DNA of 64,000 nt from Marivirga harenae (GTDB lineage Bacteria; Bacteroidota; Bacteroidia; Cytophagales; Cyclobacteriaceae): the NCBI RefSeq assembly GCF_030534335.1, contig NZ_CP130565.1:2129501-2193500 (forward strand), written 5' to 3'. Positions 9,068-19,576 of this stretch are shown here, one piece after another. Made by a program: the position numbers and the translations under genes. Under the pieces are notes generated by a model. The model was not told where the DNA came from. It did not search any database and saw nothing but the letters and a program-made list of their open reading frames with translations. The stretch's first letter is position 1; each line of letters starts with the position of its first letter.

Positions 9068-10387
9068 ATGAATCGTTTTTTTTCTACCATAAAGAATATT
9101 TTCTCCATTGAGGAGCTTAGAGATAGGATTTTAAATACCATTGGGTTTTTAATCATTTTTCGTTTAGGCTCCTTTGTGGTATTGCCGGGAGTGGATCCTT
9201 CCAAATTATCAGGTGACGCACAAGGTATATTCGGCCTTTTAGATACAATCTTAGGTGGCGCATTCTCGAATGCATCCATTTTTGCATTAGGTATCATGCC
9301 ATATATTTCGGCAAGTATAGTGATACAGTTATTAACAGTAGCTGTTCCATACTTTCAGAAAATGCAGAAGGAAGGGGAATCTGGTAGAAAGAAGATTACT
9401 CAGATCACTAGGGTATTGACCATTGCTATCACTTTTGTACAAGGTGTTAGTTATGTTGCTGGAACTATTCCAACTGAAGCGATTATGATGAGTCAAACTT
9501 TCTTCACTTTTACTTCTGTTATTGTTCTAACATCAGGTACAATATTTTGTATGTGGTTGGGTGAAAAGATTACAGATAAGGGGATTGGGAATGGTATTTC
9601 AATGTTAATTATGATCGGAATCATATCGAGATTCCCTGGGTCAATAGTTGCTGAAGCTATTTCGTTAGGAATGAGTGGTCTGTTATTCTTTATTCTTGAA
9701 ATCGTAGCATTGTTCTTTGTCGTGATGGTAACAGTTATGCTAGTCCAAGCTACAAGAAGAATACCTGTTCAATATGCAAAACAGGTAGTAGGTGGAAGAG
9801 TGTATGGCGGTCAACGTCAATATATTCCACTAAAAGTTAATGCTTCTGGAGTAATGCCAATTATCTTTGCACAATCATTAATGTTTTTGCCTGCTTTGTT
9901 AGCAAACCTTTGGGCAGATGATAGCGACACAGCCGCATATATAGGAACCGTGTTTTCTGATTTCCAAAGCTGGCAATACAATCTTACATTTGCACTTTTA
10001 ATTATTGTTTTTACATTTTTGTATACAGCGATAACTATTAATCCGAGTCAAATTGCGGATGATATGAAAAGAAATGGTGGTTTTGTTCCAGGCATTAAGC
10101 CAGGAAAAGAGACATCTGACTTTATAGATAATATTTTAACGAAGATTACTTTACCAGGCTCAATATATTTGGCACTTATTGCAATTTTACCTGCGTTTGT
10201 TGCAAGAGCTGGGGTTGGTACTCAGTTTTCTCAATTCTTTGGTGGAACATCGTTGATTATTATGGTCGGGGTTATTTTAGATACCCTGCAGCAGATTGAG
10301 AGTTACTTACTGATGCGTCATTATGAAGGTATGATGAAATCAGGTAAGGTAAAAGGAAGTTCATCACAAAGAACAGCAGTAGCTTAA
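9068..10387 (+). CDS. secY: Preprotein translocase channel subunit SecY
   Basis: Central membrane channel of the Sec translocon, moving unfolded preproteins across or into the inner membrane with SecE/SecG and SecA. The 439-residue product has about ten hydrophobic segments. Recognisable blocks are [16 protein letters not shown] (transmembrane 2), [20 protein letters not shown] and [20 protein letters not shown]. The length is normal. It lies between rplO and infA, the usual spc-operon end, with no adk or map gene between. Confidence 0.97.
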   Translation: MNRFFSTIKNIFSIEELRDRILNTIGFLIIFRLGSFVVLPGVDPSKLSGDAQGIFGLLDTILGGAFSNASIFALGIMPYISASIVIQLLTVAVPYFQKMQKEGESGRKKITQITRVLTIAITFVQGVSYVAGTIPTEAIMMSQTFFTFTSVIVLTSGTIFCMWLGEKITDKGIGNGISMLIMIGIISRFPGSIVAEAISLGMSGLLFFILEIVALFFVVMVTVMLVQATRRIPVQYAKQVVGGRVYGGQRQYIPLKVNASGVMPIIFAQSLMFLPALLANLWADDSDTAAYIGTVFSDFQSWQYNLTFALLIIVFTFLYTAITINPSQIADDMKRNGGFVPGIKPGKETSDFIDNILTKITLPGSIYLALIAILPAFVARAGVGTQFSQFFGGTSLIIMVGVILDTLQQIESYLLMRHYEGMMKSGKVKGSSSQRTAVA

Positions 10388-10397
10388 TTCAAGAATT

Positions 10398-10616
10398 ATG
10401 GCAAAACAAAGTTCAATAGAGCAAGATGGAACAATAACAGAAGCGTTATCAAACGCTATGTTTAGAGTAGAATTAAGTAATGGTCATGAGGTTATAGCTC
10501 ATATTTCCGGTAAGATGAGAATGAATTATATTAAGATTCTTCCCGGAGATAAGGTTAAATTGGAGATGTCTCCTTATGATCTTACAAAAGGTAGAATAGT
10601 ATACAGATACAAATAA
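10398..10616 (+). CDS. infA: Translation initiation factor IF-1
   Basis: OB-fold factor that occupies the A site during initiation with IF-2 and IF-3. The 72-residue product is the exact family length, with the signature [18 protein letters not shown] and the end [13 protein letters not shown]. It sits between secY and rpmJ, the normal order in this phylum. Confidence 0.97.
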   Translation: MAKQSSIEQDGTITEALSNAMFRVELSNGHEVIAHISGKMRMNYIKILPGDKVKLEMSPYDLTKGRIVYRYK

Positions 10617-10623
10617 AAAGATT

Positions 10624-10740
10624 ATGAAAGTTAAAGCTTCAATCAAAAAGAGAAGTGTTGATTGTAAAGTTGTCCGTAGAAACGGTAAGCTTTATGTGAT
10701 CAACAAAAAGAATCCACGTTTCAAACAAAGACAAGGGTAA
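10624..10740 (+). CDS. rpmJ: 50S ribosomal protein L36 (bL36), zinc site degenerate
   Basis: A 38-codon gene ([17 protein letters not shown] ... NPRFKQRQG) between infA and rpsM, the usual place for L36. The typical protein binds zinc through three Cys and one His. Here only the Cys at position 14 remains: the first Cys position is Ser11, the third is Asn27, and the His position is Phe33. It therefore looks like a zinc-independent form. The ATG lies seven bases after infA and the stop two bases before rpsM. Confidence 0.93.
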   Translation: MKVKASIKKRSVDCKVVRRNGKLYVINKKNPRFKQRQG

Positions 10741-10742
10741 TT

Positions 10743-11120
10743 ATGGCAAGAGTTTCCGGAGTAGATATTCCTGATAATAAAAGGGGAGTTATATCATTGA
10801 CCTATATTTTTGGTCTTGGTAAGAGTTCAGCGGCTAAGATATTAGAAATGGCTGGCGTAGATGCTGATAAAAAAGTAAGTGAATGGACTGATGATGAGGC
10901 TAACAGTGTTAGGACTGCCATTAGTGAGAACTTCAAAACTGAAGGTGTCTTAAAGTCTGAGGTGCAAATGAGCATCAAAAGATTGTTGGACATAGGATGT
11001 TATAGAGGTTTACGTCACAGAAAAGGCCTTCCGTTAAGAGGACAGAGAACAAAGAATAACTCTCGTACCCGTAAAGGAAAGAGGAAGACTATTGCAAATA
11101 AAAAGAAAGCTACTAAGTAA
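10743..11120 (+). CDS. rpsM: 30S ribosomal protein S13 (uS13)
   Basis: Small-subunit head protein that contacts the P-site tRNA and L5. The 125-residue product opens [22 protein letters not shown] split by the helix-hairpin-helix region and ends with the signature [19 protein letters not shown] plus a basic tail. It begins the alpha-operon part of the cluster. Confidence 0.97.
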   Translation: MARVSGVDIPDNKRGVISLTYIFGLGKSSAAKILEMAGVDADKKVSEWTDDEANSVRTAISENFKTEGVLKSEVQMSIKRLLDIGCYRGLRHRKGLPLRGQRTKNNSRTRKGKRKTIANKKKATK

Positions 11121-11130
11121 TCATTAGATC

Positions 11131-11523
11131 ATGGCTCAAAAGAGAAAAGATAAAGCTAAAAAAAGAGTTGTTAATGTTGAGGCTATTGGACAAGCACATA
11201 TCAGGGCTTCATTCAATAACATCATTATTTCATTGACAAACTCTACAGGTCAAGTTATTTCCTGGGCGTCTGCCGGAAAAATGGGGTTCAAAGGTTCTAA
11301 AAAGAACACTCCGTATGCTGGCCAAGTTGCAGCTCAAAATGCTGCACAAACTGCCTATGATTTAGGCCTTAGAAAAGTAGAGGTTTACGTTAAAGGACCT
11401 GGAGCAGGTAGAGATTCTGCTATTAGGACTATACAAAATACAGGTATTGAAGTAACGATGATCAAGGATGTTACTCCATTACCTCATAATGGATGTCGTC
11501 CACCTAAAAGACGTAGGGTTTAA
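11131..11523 (+). CDS. rpsK: 30S ribosomal protein S11 (uS11)
   Basis: Platform protein near the mRNA exit and the anti-Shine-Dalgarno region. The 130-residue product contains [20 protein letters not shown], then the signature [17 protein letters not shown] and the C-terminal [12 protein letters not shown]. Order rpsM-rpsK-rpsD-rpoA-rplQ is the classical alpha operon. Confidence 0.97.
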   Translation: MAQKRKDKAKKRVVNVEAIGQAHIRASFNNIIISLTNSTGQVISWASAGKMGFKGSKKNTPYAGQVAAQNAAQTAYDLGLRKVEVYVKGPGAGRDSAIRTIQNTGIEVTMIKDVTPLPHNGCRPPKRRRV

Positions 11524-11548
11524 TTCATCGCTTAAGTAATTAAAGAAA

Positions 11549-12154
11549 ATGGCAAGATATAAAGGACCAAAATCCAAAATTGCAAGAAGGTTTAACGAAC
11601 CTATTTTTGGTGCAAGTAAAGCATTATCCAAGAAAGCTTATCCTCCAGGCCAACATGGCAGAGGAAGACGTAGAAAACAGTCGGAATATGCTGTTCAGCT
11701 TATGGAGAAGCAAAAAGCTAAATATACATACGGTGTATTAGAAAGACAATTTGCTAATTTATTCGACAAGGCTTCAAGAAAGAAAGGTATTACTGGAGAG
11801 GTTTTGCTTCAGTTATTGGAGAGCAGATTGGATAACGTTGTGTTTAGGTTAGGAATTGCTCCTACTAGAAGAGCAGCAAGACAGTTGGTAGGTCATAAAC
11901 ATGTTTTGGTTAATGGTGAGATTTTAAATATTCCATCATACCAAGTGAAAGAAGGAGATGTGATTGGCGTTAGAGAGAAATCAAAGTCTCTTGAAGCAGT
12001 TACTGACAGTCTTTCATCAAATACAGTATCAAAATATTCTTGGTTAGAATTTGATAAGTCTTCCATGTCTGGGAAATTTGTTAATACGCCACAGAGAGAA
12101 GATATTCCGGAGAATATTAATGAGCAACTGATTGTCGAGTTGTACTCAAAATAA
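11549..12154 (+). CDS. rpsD: 30S ribosomal protein S4 (uS4)
   Basis: Primary 16S rRNA-binding protein and fidelity determinant. The 201-residue product starts [20 protein letters not shown], has the [19 protein letters not shown] block without a CxxC zinc knuckle, and the S4 RNA-binding domain from about residue 91 with [18 protein letters not shown] and [10 protein letters not shown]. The length is standard. Confidence 0.97.
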   Translation: MARYKGPKSKIARRFNEPIFGASKALSKKAYPPGQHGRGRRRKQSEYAVQLMEKQKAKYTYGVLERQFANLFDKASRKKGITGEVLLQLLESRLDNVVFRLGIAPTRRAARQLVGHKHVLVNGEILNIPSYQVKEGDVIGVREKSKSLEAVTDSLSSNTVSKYSWLEFDKSSMSGKFVNTPQREDIPENINEQLIVELYSK

Positions 12155-12181
12155 TAAGTTAATTTAAAGAAATTTTATAAT

Positions 12182-13171
12182 ATGTCCATTTTAGCATTCC
12201 AAATGCCTGAAAAGGTTGCAATGGAAAAAGCAGATGATTTTCACGGGCTTTTTACATTTAAACCGTTAGAAAAAGGATATGGTGTTACTGTAGGTAATGC
12301 CTTAAGAAGAATTTTGTTGTCTTCACTTGAAGGTTATGCTATAACAGGGATCAAAATTCCTGGTGTATTGCATGAGTTTTCTTCAGTGGAAGGTGTTGTT
12401 GAGGATGTGTCTGAAGTTATCTTAAACCTGAAAATGGTGAGATTTAAGAAGATAGCGGATGTTGCTGACAACAAGATCAATATTTCTCTTAAGAATATTA
12501 AGGAATTCAAGGCAGGTGACATTAATAAATTCACTACAGCTTATGAGATCTTAAACCCTGAGTTGTTGATTTGTCATATGGATGAATCAGTAAATTTTGA
12601 GATAGAATTGACTATCGAGAAGGGCAGGGGATATGTTTCTTCTGAGGATAATAAGGTAATGGATCAAGCTACGGATTATATCGCTATCGATTCAATTTTC
12701 ACTCCTATCAAAAACGTAAAATATAGCGTTGAAAATACTAGGGTTGAACAAAAGACTGATTATGAACAATTAGTCTTAGATATTGAGACAGATGGTAGTA
12801 TTCATCCAGAAGTTGCTTTAAAAGGAGCAGCAAACATTTTGATTAAGCACTTTATGCTATTCTCTGACCAAAATATGGTATTGGATGCAGGCGGATCTGA
12901 TGAGCCGGAAGCTGTAGATGAGGAAATGTTGCATATGCGCAAATTGCTAAAAACGGCTCTTAATGATTTAGATCTTTCTGTTAGGGCATATAATTGCTTA
13001 AAGGCAGCGGATGTAAAAACATTAGGTGATCTAGTAGCACTTGAGATTTCTGACATGATGAAATTCAGAAATTTCGGGAAGAAATCTTTAGCAGAATTAG
13101 AGCAGTTGGTAGCTGATAAAGGGTTAACCTTTGGAATGGATTTATCCAAATACAAACTTGACGAAGAATAA
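12182..13171 (+). CDS. rpoA: DNA-directed RNA polymerase alpha subunit
   Basis: Scaffold of the RNA polymerase core and contact for activators. The 329-residue product has the N-terminal dimerisation domain ([20 protein letters not shown] at about residues 38-57), an acidic linker near 240-250, and the C-terminal domain ([18 protein letters not shown], then [13 protein letters not shown]). The length is normal. It is preceded by rpsD and followed by rplQ after five bases. Confidence 0.98.
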   Translation: MSILAFQMPEKVAMEKADDFHGLFTFKPLEKGYGVTVGNALRRILLSSLEGYAITGIKIPGVLHEFSSVEGVVEDVSEVILNLKMVRFKKIADVADNKINISLKNIKEFKAGDINKFTTAYEILNPELLICHMDESVNFEIELTIEKGRGYVSSEDNKVMDQATDYIAIDSIFTPIKNVKYSVENTRVEQKTDYEQLVLDIETDGSIHPEVALKGAANILIKHFMLFSDQNMVLDAGGSDEPEAVDEEMLHMRKLLKTALNDLDLSVRAYNCLKAADVKTLGDLVALEISDMMKFRNFGKKSLAELEQLVADKGLTFGMDLSKYKLDEE

Positions 13172-13176
13172 GGACA

Positions 13177-13854
13177 ATGAGACACGGTAAGAAATTTAAT
13201 CATTTAAGTAGAACTGCTTCACACAGAAATGCGATGTTGTCTAACATGGCTGGGTCTTTAATCCTTTCAAAGAGGATTACTACAACTGTTGCGAAAGCTA
13301 AGGCATTAAGGAAGTATGTTGAGCCCTTATTGACCAAATCTAAGGAAGATACAACACATAACAGAAGAGTAGTTTTTTCTTCTTTAAAAAATAAAGAAGT
13401 ACTTAAAGAGCTTTTTGACGAAGTAGCTACAAAAATTGCTAACAGACCAGGTGGTTATACAAGAATCATCAAATTAGGATCTAGACTTGGTGACGATGCA
13501 GAAATGGCATTGATCGAGCTAGTTGATTACAATGAGTTGTTGTTAGGTGGCGAAGCTAAAGAGAAGAAGAAAACTACAAGAAGAAGCCGTAGAGGAAGTG
13601 GAGCTAAAGCTACTTCTGCAAAGTCTGAAGATGCTTCTACTGAGTTAAAAGAGGCTAAGGAAAAAGCACCTAAGAAAGAAGCAAAGAAGGAAGATGCTCC
13701 TAAAGCTGAAGCCAAAAAGGAGGATGCTCCTAAAGCAGAAGCTAAGAAAGAAGAGAGTCCGAAAGTTGAAGCAAAAAAAGAGGAAACTCCTAAAGCTGAA
13801 AAGAAGGAGTCTAAATCTGACGACAAAAAGGATGAAAAAAAAGGAGATGAGTAA
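13177..13854 (+). CDS. rplQ: 50S ribosomal protein L17 (bL17) with long charged repeat tail
   Basis: Large-subunit protein near the tunnel exit. Residues 1-125 form a normal L17 domain ([45 protein letters not shown] spread to about residue 115). The remaining 100 or so residues are a Lys/Glu/Ala-rich low-complexity tail containing about four copies of a ten-residue unit of the type [10 protein letters not shown], encoded by near-identical 30-base repeats between about 13670 and 13800. A normal L17 of E. coli has 127 residues. It is the last gene of the cluster and is followed by a strong terminator. Confidence 0.95.
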   Translation: MRHGKKFNHLSRTASHRNAMLSNMAGSLILSKRITTTVAKAKALRKYVEPLLTKSKEDTTHNRRVVFSSLKNKEVLKELFDEVATKIANRPGGYTRIIKLGSRLGDDAEMALIELVDYNELLLGGEAKEKKKTTRRSRRGSGAKATSAKSEDASTELKEAKEKAPKKEAKKEDAPKAEAKKEDAPKAEAKKEESPKVEAKKEETPKAEKKESKSDDKKDEKKGDE

Positions 13855-13876
13855 TCTTTCTCCTAATAGATTTAAT

Positions 13877-13914
13877 AAAAGGGATTGGATATTTATTCAA
13901 TCCCTTTTTTTTTA
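13877..13914 (+). terminator. Rho-independent terminator of the ribosomal cluster
   Basis: Perfect arms GGGATTG (13881-13887) and CAATCCC (13898-13904), extended by A/T pairs, with a ten-base loop and a run of T. It closes the operon after rplQ. Confidence 0.9.
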
Positions 13915-13916
13915 TT

Positions 13917-13924
13917 TATTTTTG
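13917..13924 (+). promoter_or_regulatory. -7 element before carA
   Basis: TATTTTTG fits TAnnTTTG directly after the rplQ terminator, about 52 bases before the carA ATG. No strong -33 element is visible, partly because the preceding bases belong to the terminator. Confidence 0.5.
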
Positions 13925-13975
13925 TCTCGAATAAATTATAGCTCCTATTCATTTTCAATTTCAGAATGATATCTG

Positions 13976-16352
<2,377 letters not shown>

Positions 16353-16370
16353 TTTTTTGATTTATTAATG

Positions 16371-16406
16371 AAAAGGCTTCCAGTGGTTTCACTGGTAGCC
16401 TTTTTT
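16371..16406 (+). terminator. Rho-independent terminator after eno
   Basis: The arms AAAGGCTTCCAGTG and CACTGGTAGCCTTT pair over a four-base loop (GTTT) with one mismatch, then T6. A strong intrinsic terminator. Confidence 0.92.
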
Positions 16407-16457
16407 ACTTTTAGGCGAATTCACTTTTTTATATTACTTTTAAAGTATTAATTGGTA

Positions 16458-16757
16458 ATGGAGATCATGGATAGAATTCCGAAAATATTTAAAAATTTTT
16501 ATTTCATAGCTACTGCGACTTTCCTTGTTTGGATGTTATTTATTGACGGAAATGATTTGATTTCGCAATGGAGACTATCCTCTAAATACAATGATTTATT
16601 AAAGGAGAAAGAATATTACCAAGAGAAAATCAAAGAGGTAGAGATGGATAGAGAAGGGTTGTTGAGTGATGATGAACTATTGGAAAAATTTGCTCGAGAA
16701 AGATACCTGATGAAGAAAGAATCCGAAGATTTATTCGTTATTGTTGAAAAAAAATAA
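16458..16757 (+). CDS. FtsB/DivIC-like septum formation initiator protein
   Basis: Small bitopic membrane protein of the divisome. The 99-residue product has a short cytoplasmic N-terminus, one transmembrane segment (FYFIATATFLVWMLFI, about residues 15-30), a coiled-coil (LLKEKEYYQEKIKEVEMDRE) and the family C-terminal block DELLEKFARERYLMKKESED. The ATG at 16458 is preferred; a TTG six bases upstream and an ATG at 16467 are alternatives. It follows eno, and the next gene starts two bases after its stop. FtsL and FtsQ partners are encoded in the dcw cluster at 48-59 kb. Confidence 0.88.
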   Translation: MEIMDRIPKIFKNFYFIATATFLVWMLFIDGNDLISQWRLSSKYNDLLKEKEYYQEKIKEVEMDREGLLSDDELLEKFARERYLMKKESEDLFVIVEKK

Positions 16758-16759
16758 CC

Positions 16760-17317
16760 TTGAAAAAGCAATTCATAAAATTAATTGTAGCTGTAATTAT
16801 TGGAGTTACCTCTTATCATACTTCTTCAGCACAAAAATATGTTGATGAAAGTTCGGGATTCATGGATCGCTTATATTTCGGTGGGAATTTTGGTCTTCAA
16901 TTTGGTACTTTTACGCATATAGAAGCTTCACCAATTGTTGGCTACATGATTAATGAGAGGCTTTCAGCTGGTGTTGGTGGAATTTATCAATATTTCAGGG
17001 TACGAGGAGGGAATAGAGTTCCTGATTATGAAACCAATATCTATGGTGCAAAGCTATTTGGAAGATATAACTTTTCACAGCAATTATTCGGATACTCGGA
17101 ATATGAGAATATAAATTTAGATGTTATTTATAATACCTCAAATGGTTATGAGTTAGGCAGGGCATGGGTGCCAGCATTTTTCATAGGCGGTGGCTATTTT
17201 CAACCCATCGGAAATAGAGCAGGAGCTACCGTAATGGCCTTGTATAATTTACTTTATGATGTTTCTCGCTCTCCATACAATTCCCCTTTTGTGTTAAGGG
17301 TAGGGTTTACAATTTAA
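16760..17317 (+). CDS. Small secreted beta-barrel-like protein, function unknown
   Basis: A 185-residue product starting at TTG; this start gives a clear signal peptide (KKQFIKLIVAVIIGVTSYH, ending ...SSAQ), whereas the next ATG would remove it. The mature part is rich in aromatic and glycine residues with alternating strands (LYFGGNFGLQFGTFTH; VGAGGIYQYF-like; AWVPAFFIGGGYFQP) and ends FVLRVGFTI with a terminal aromatic/Ile pattern, as in outer-membrane barrels. It follows the FtsB-like gene after two bases, so it is likely in the same transcript. No specific family recognised. Confidence 0.75.
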   Translation: MKKQFIKLIVAVIIGVTSYHTSSAQKYVDESSGFMDRLYFGGNFGLQFGTFTHIEASPIVGYMINERLSAGVGGIYQYFRVRGGNRVPDYETNIYGAKLFGRYNFSQQLFGYSEYENINLDVIYNTSNGYELGRAWVPAFFIGGGYFQPIGNRAGATVMALYNLLYDVSRSPYNSPFVLRVGFTI

Positions 17318-17375
17318 CTTGTCAATCTTTATTTCTCTGAATAACCGATTTGGAATTGGAAAAAAGAGAAGATTT

Positions 17376-18464
17376 TTAATGGAAATAGTCTTGATAGTCT
17401 ATTCCAAACTTTTGTCCTATCTGACTCAAATCTTCCACTACAGTTGGCAATAAAGGAATACCATTCTCTTTTCTTTCTGCACTCATTTCCCTTTCCGGAT
17501 CTCCCGGAATAAGCACTTTATCATTTTCTCCAGTTGTTTCTGATTTTCTGAATGTCTCAATCCAATTATCCATATGAGATTTAAAATCATCAGCCGGTCG
17601 GAAAGCATCTATTCGCATGGCGCCTAAGAAATGACCTAGGCCTTCACCTACAGGATTTTCTTTAAGCGGAAGGAAACTGACAAATGGTGGAGCCCATGGC
17701 CCGTAATTGGCGCCAGAGAGCACTGCTGAGAAGATGTCAACTATTGACCCCAGAATATATCCTTTATGACCAGAATGTTCTCTAGAGCCACCTAATGGCA
17801 GCATACTACCACCTTTCTTTAAGGCTTCTACATCAGTCGTTCCTTTACCGTCTTTATCCTGTACCCAACCTAGCGGAGCCTCTTGATTTTTCCGCTTTAG
17901 TACTTCTAATTTTCCGTTTGCAACAGTGGTAGTTGCAAAATCCGCAACATAAGGTGGTTGATTTTTGGTAGGAATTGCAATTGATATTGGATTAGTTCCC
18001 AATAGCCTTTCTTTAGAAAAGGTAGGAGCTACCAACGGACTTGCGTTTGTCATGGACCAGCCAATCATATCTTTTTCTAGAGCCATCATGCTGTGATGAC
18101 CGGCTATTCCATAATGATTGGAATTCTTAACAGATACCCAGCCTGTGCCTACTTTCTCGGCTTTTTCCATGGCAATTCTCATAGCGAAAGGCGCTACAAC
18201 CAAGCCCAATCCTTTATCGCCATCAATTACAGCAGTACTGGGCGTTTCATGAATAATTTTTATATTAGGTTTAGCATTAATTCTGCCTTCTTCCCATAAT
18301 CTAATGTAGCCATGTAATCGGGCGACTCCGTGCGAATCAACCCCTCTTAAGTCGGCATTGACCAAAACCTCGGAAGCTTCCGCAGCCTCATTGCTCGGGC
18401 AACCCATTTGAATAAAAACTTCCTTAACGAAATTCTGTAATGAATTATGATCGAATAAATCCAT
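17376..18464 (-). CDS. Ldh-family oxidoreductase (malate/L-lactate/ureidoglycolate type)
   Basis: NAD(P)-dependent 2-hydroxyacid dehydrogenase of the malate/L-lactate dehydrogenase superfamily, distinct from the common LDH/MDH fold. The 362-residue product shows GVDSHGVARLHGYIRLW, the SVKNSNHYGIAGHHSMMA block with catalytic His, LLGTNPISIAIP, and PLGGSREHSGHKGYILG. The exact substrate cannot be told by eye. Its ATG overlaps by one base the stop of the upstream exopolyphosphatase gene, so the two form a minus-strand operon. Confidence 0.9.
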   Translation of the reverse strand: MDLFDHNSLQNFVKEVFIQMGCPSNEAAEASEVLVNADLRGVDSHGVARLHGYIRLWEEGRINAKPNIKIIHETPSTAVIDGDKGLGLVVAPFAMRIAMEKAEKVGTGWVSVKNSNHYGIAGHHSMMALEKDMIGWSMTNASPLVAPTFSKERLLGTNPISIAIPTKNQPPYVADFATTTVANGKLEVLKRKNQEAPLGWVQDKDGKGTTDVEALKKGGSMLPLGGSREHSGHKGYILGSIVDIFSAVLSGANYGPWAPPFVSFLPLKENPVGEGLGHFLGAMRIDAFRPADDFKSHMDNWIETFRKSETTGENDKVLIPGDPEREMSAERKENGIPLLPTVVEDLSQIGQKFGIDYQDYFH

Positions 18465-19399
18465 TAGGATAATTTTATTTCATTTGACAATATAGCATCC
18501 AATAATCCTTCTTTCAGTGCGTAAGTCGATACTTTAATATCTATAAAATCATTGTTTTCAATCAGAAATTGAATTAAACAAACCGCTACAACAATCATGT
18601 CCACACGCATTTCAATCATACCGGGAATTGACATTCTTTCCGCTCTTGTTTTATGAATGATTTCATTAAAAATCTGGTCAAAGTCGTCAAGGTTTAAGGA
18701 GAAAGATACATCATCTGGTTTTTCAAGTCCTTTTTCTTGGTAATTGATATCTACCAAGGTGTCAAAAGTACCGGAAGAACCGATCAAATGATGAGGCTGA
18801 TAGATGTCCATTTTTACTTTAAGTTCAGCCAATTCTTTTCTTAGGAAGTCATCCAGTTTTTCTATGTCTTTTGGTTGGATAGGATCATGTTTATGAAATT
18901 TATCCAATAGTCTTTGAGCACCAATTTCAAAACTTTGCATCCAAAAAACTTCTATCTGGTTACAAATGATGAATTCAACGCTTCCACCTCCTATATCCAT
19001 AATCAAAGCAGGCTCAGCACCAATTTTTAAAGCTTTTTTAACGCCCTGATGGATAAACTTCGCCTCATCCATGCCTGAAATTAATTGAATAGAAATGCCT
19101 GTAGCGTCATAAATTCTTGACATGACTTCTTTGCCATTTTCAGCATTACGCATGGCAGATGTGGCACTAGCGAAAATATTTTCCACTTGCAGCTCATTGA
19201 TTTTATCTTTAAAGTAAAGCATTGTTTTTAGTGCCCGCTCTTCGGCAGATTTGCTGATATTACCTTCGCTTATTCCACCTTCCCCTAACTTCACAGCTAT
19301 TTTTTCTTTGTGAATAATGTTTTCCTCACCCTTGTCGATTTTTACAACGAGTAAATGAAAAGTATTTGTGCCTAAATCTATAATGGCTATTTTATCCAT
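18464..19399 (-). CDS. ppx: Exopolyphosphatase / Ppx-GppA family phosphatase
   Basis: Hydrolyses polyphosphate and/or pppGpp. The 311-residue product is the short, N-terminal-domain form of the ASKHA fold: a phosphate-1 loop IDLGTNTFHLLVVK at the start, SATSAMRNAENG, a phosphate-2 motif MDIGGGSVEFII near residue 140, and GSSGTFDTL. It lacks the C-terminal HD-like domain of longer Ppx proteins. It is the first gene of the minus-strand pair and diverges from the WG-repeat gene across a 177-base gap. Confidence 0.88.
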   Translation of the reverse strand: MDKIAIIDLGTNTFHLLVVKIDKGEENIIHKEKIAVKLGEGGISEGNISKSAEERALKTMLYFKDKINELQVENIFASATSAMRNAENGKEVMSRIYDATGISIQLISGMDEAKFIHQGVKKALKIGAEPALIMDIGGGSVEFIICNQIEVFWMQSFEIGAQRLLDKFHKHDPIQPKDIEKLDDFLRKELAELKVKMDIYQPHHLIGSSGTFDTLVDINYQEKGLEKPDDVSFSLNLDDFDQIFNEIIHKTRAERMSIPGMIEMRVDMIVVAVCLIQFLIENNDFIDIKVSTYALKEGLLDAILSNEIKLS

Positions 19400-19530
19400 A
19401 GTTGTATACCTGCCTAAAAAACAATGCGCAATATACTATTTAGCGAGCAATTGGCAATTATTATCAGAAGTTCACTTTTTAAATCTTGTAGTTTGGGGTC
19501 AATCGCAATCGGTGCTTTATTAATTATTTA

Positions 19531-19538
19531 TAACTTTG
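19531..19538 (+). promoter_or_regulatory. -7 element before the WG-repeat lipoprotein gene
   Basis: TAACTTTG matches TAnnTTTG, 38 bases before the ATG at 19577, in the divergent gap with ppx. No convincing -33 box at the ideal distance. Confidence 0.6.
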
Positions 19539-19576
19539 TTCATTATTTTTAAAGGTTTTGCGTTTTTTAGAGGTGT

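Noticed and set aside
13527-13826. Minus-strand 99-codon frame opposite the rplQ tail
   Set aside because: Ser/Ala/Phe-rich product is the mirror of the Lys/Glu repeats of L17; no promoter and no independent evidence.
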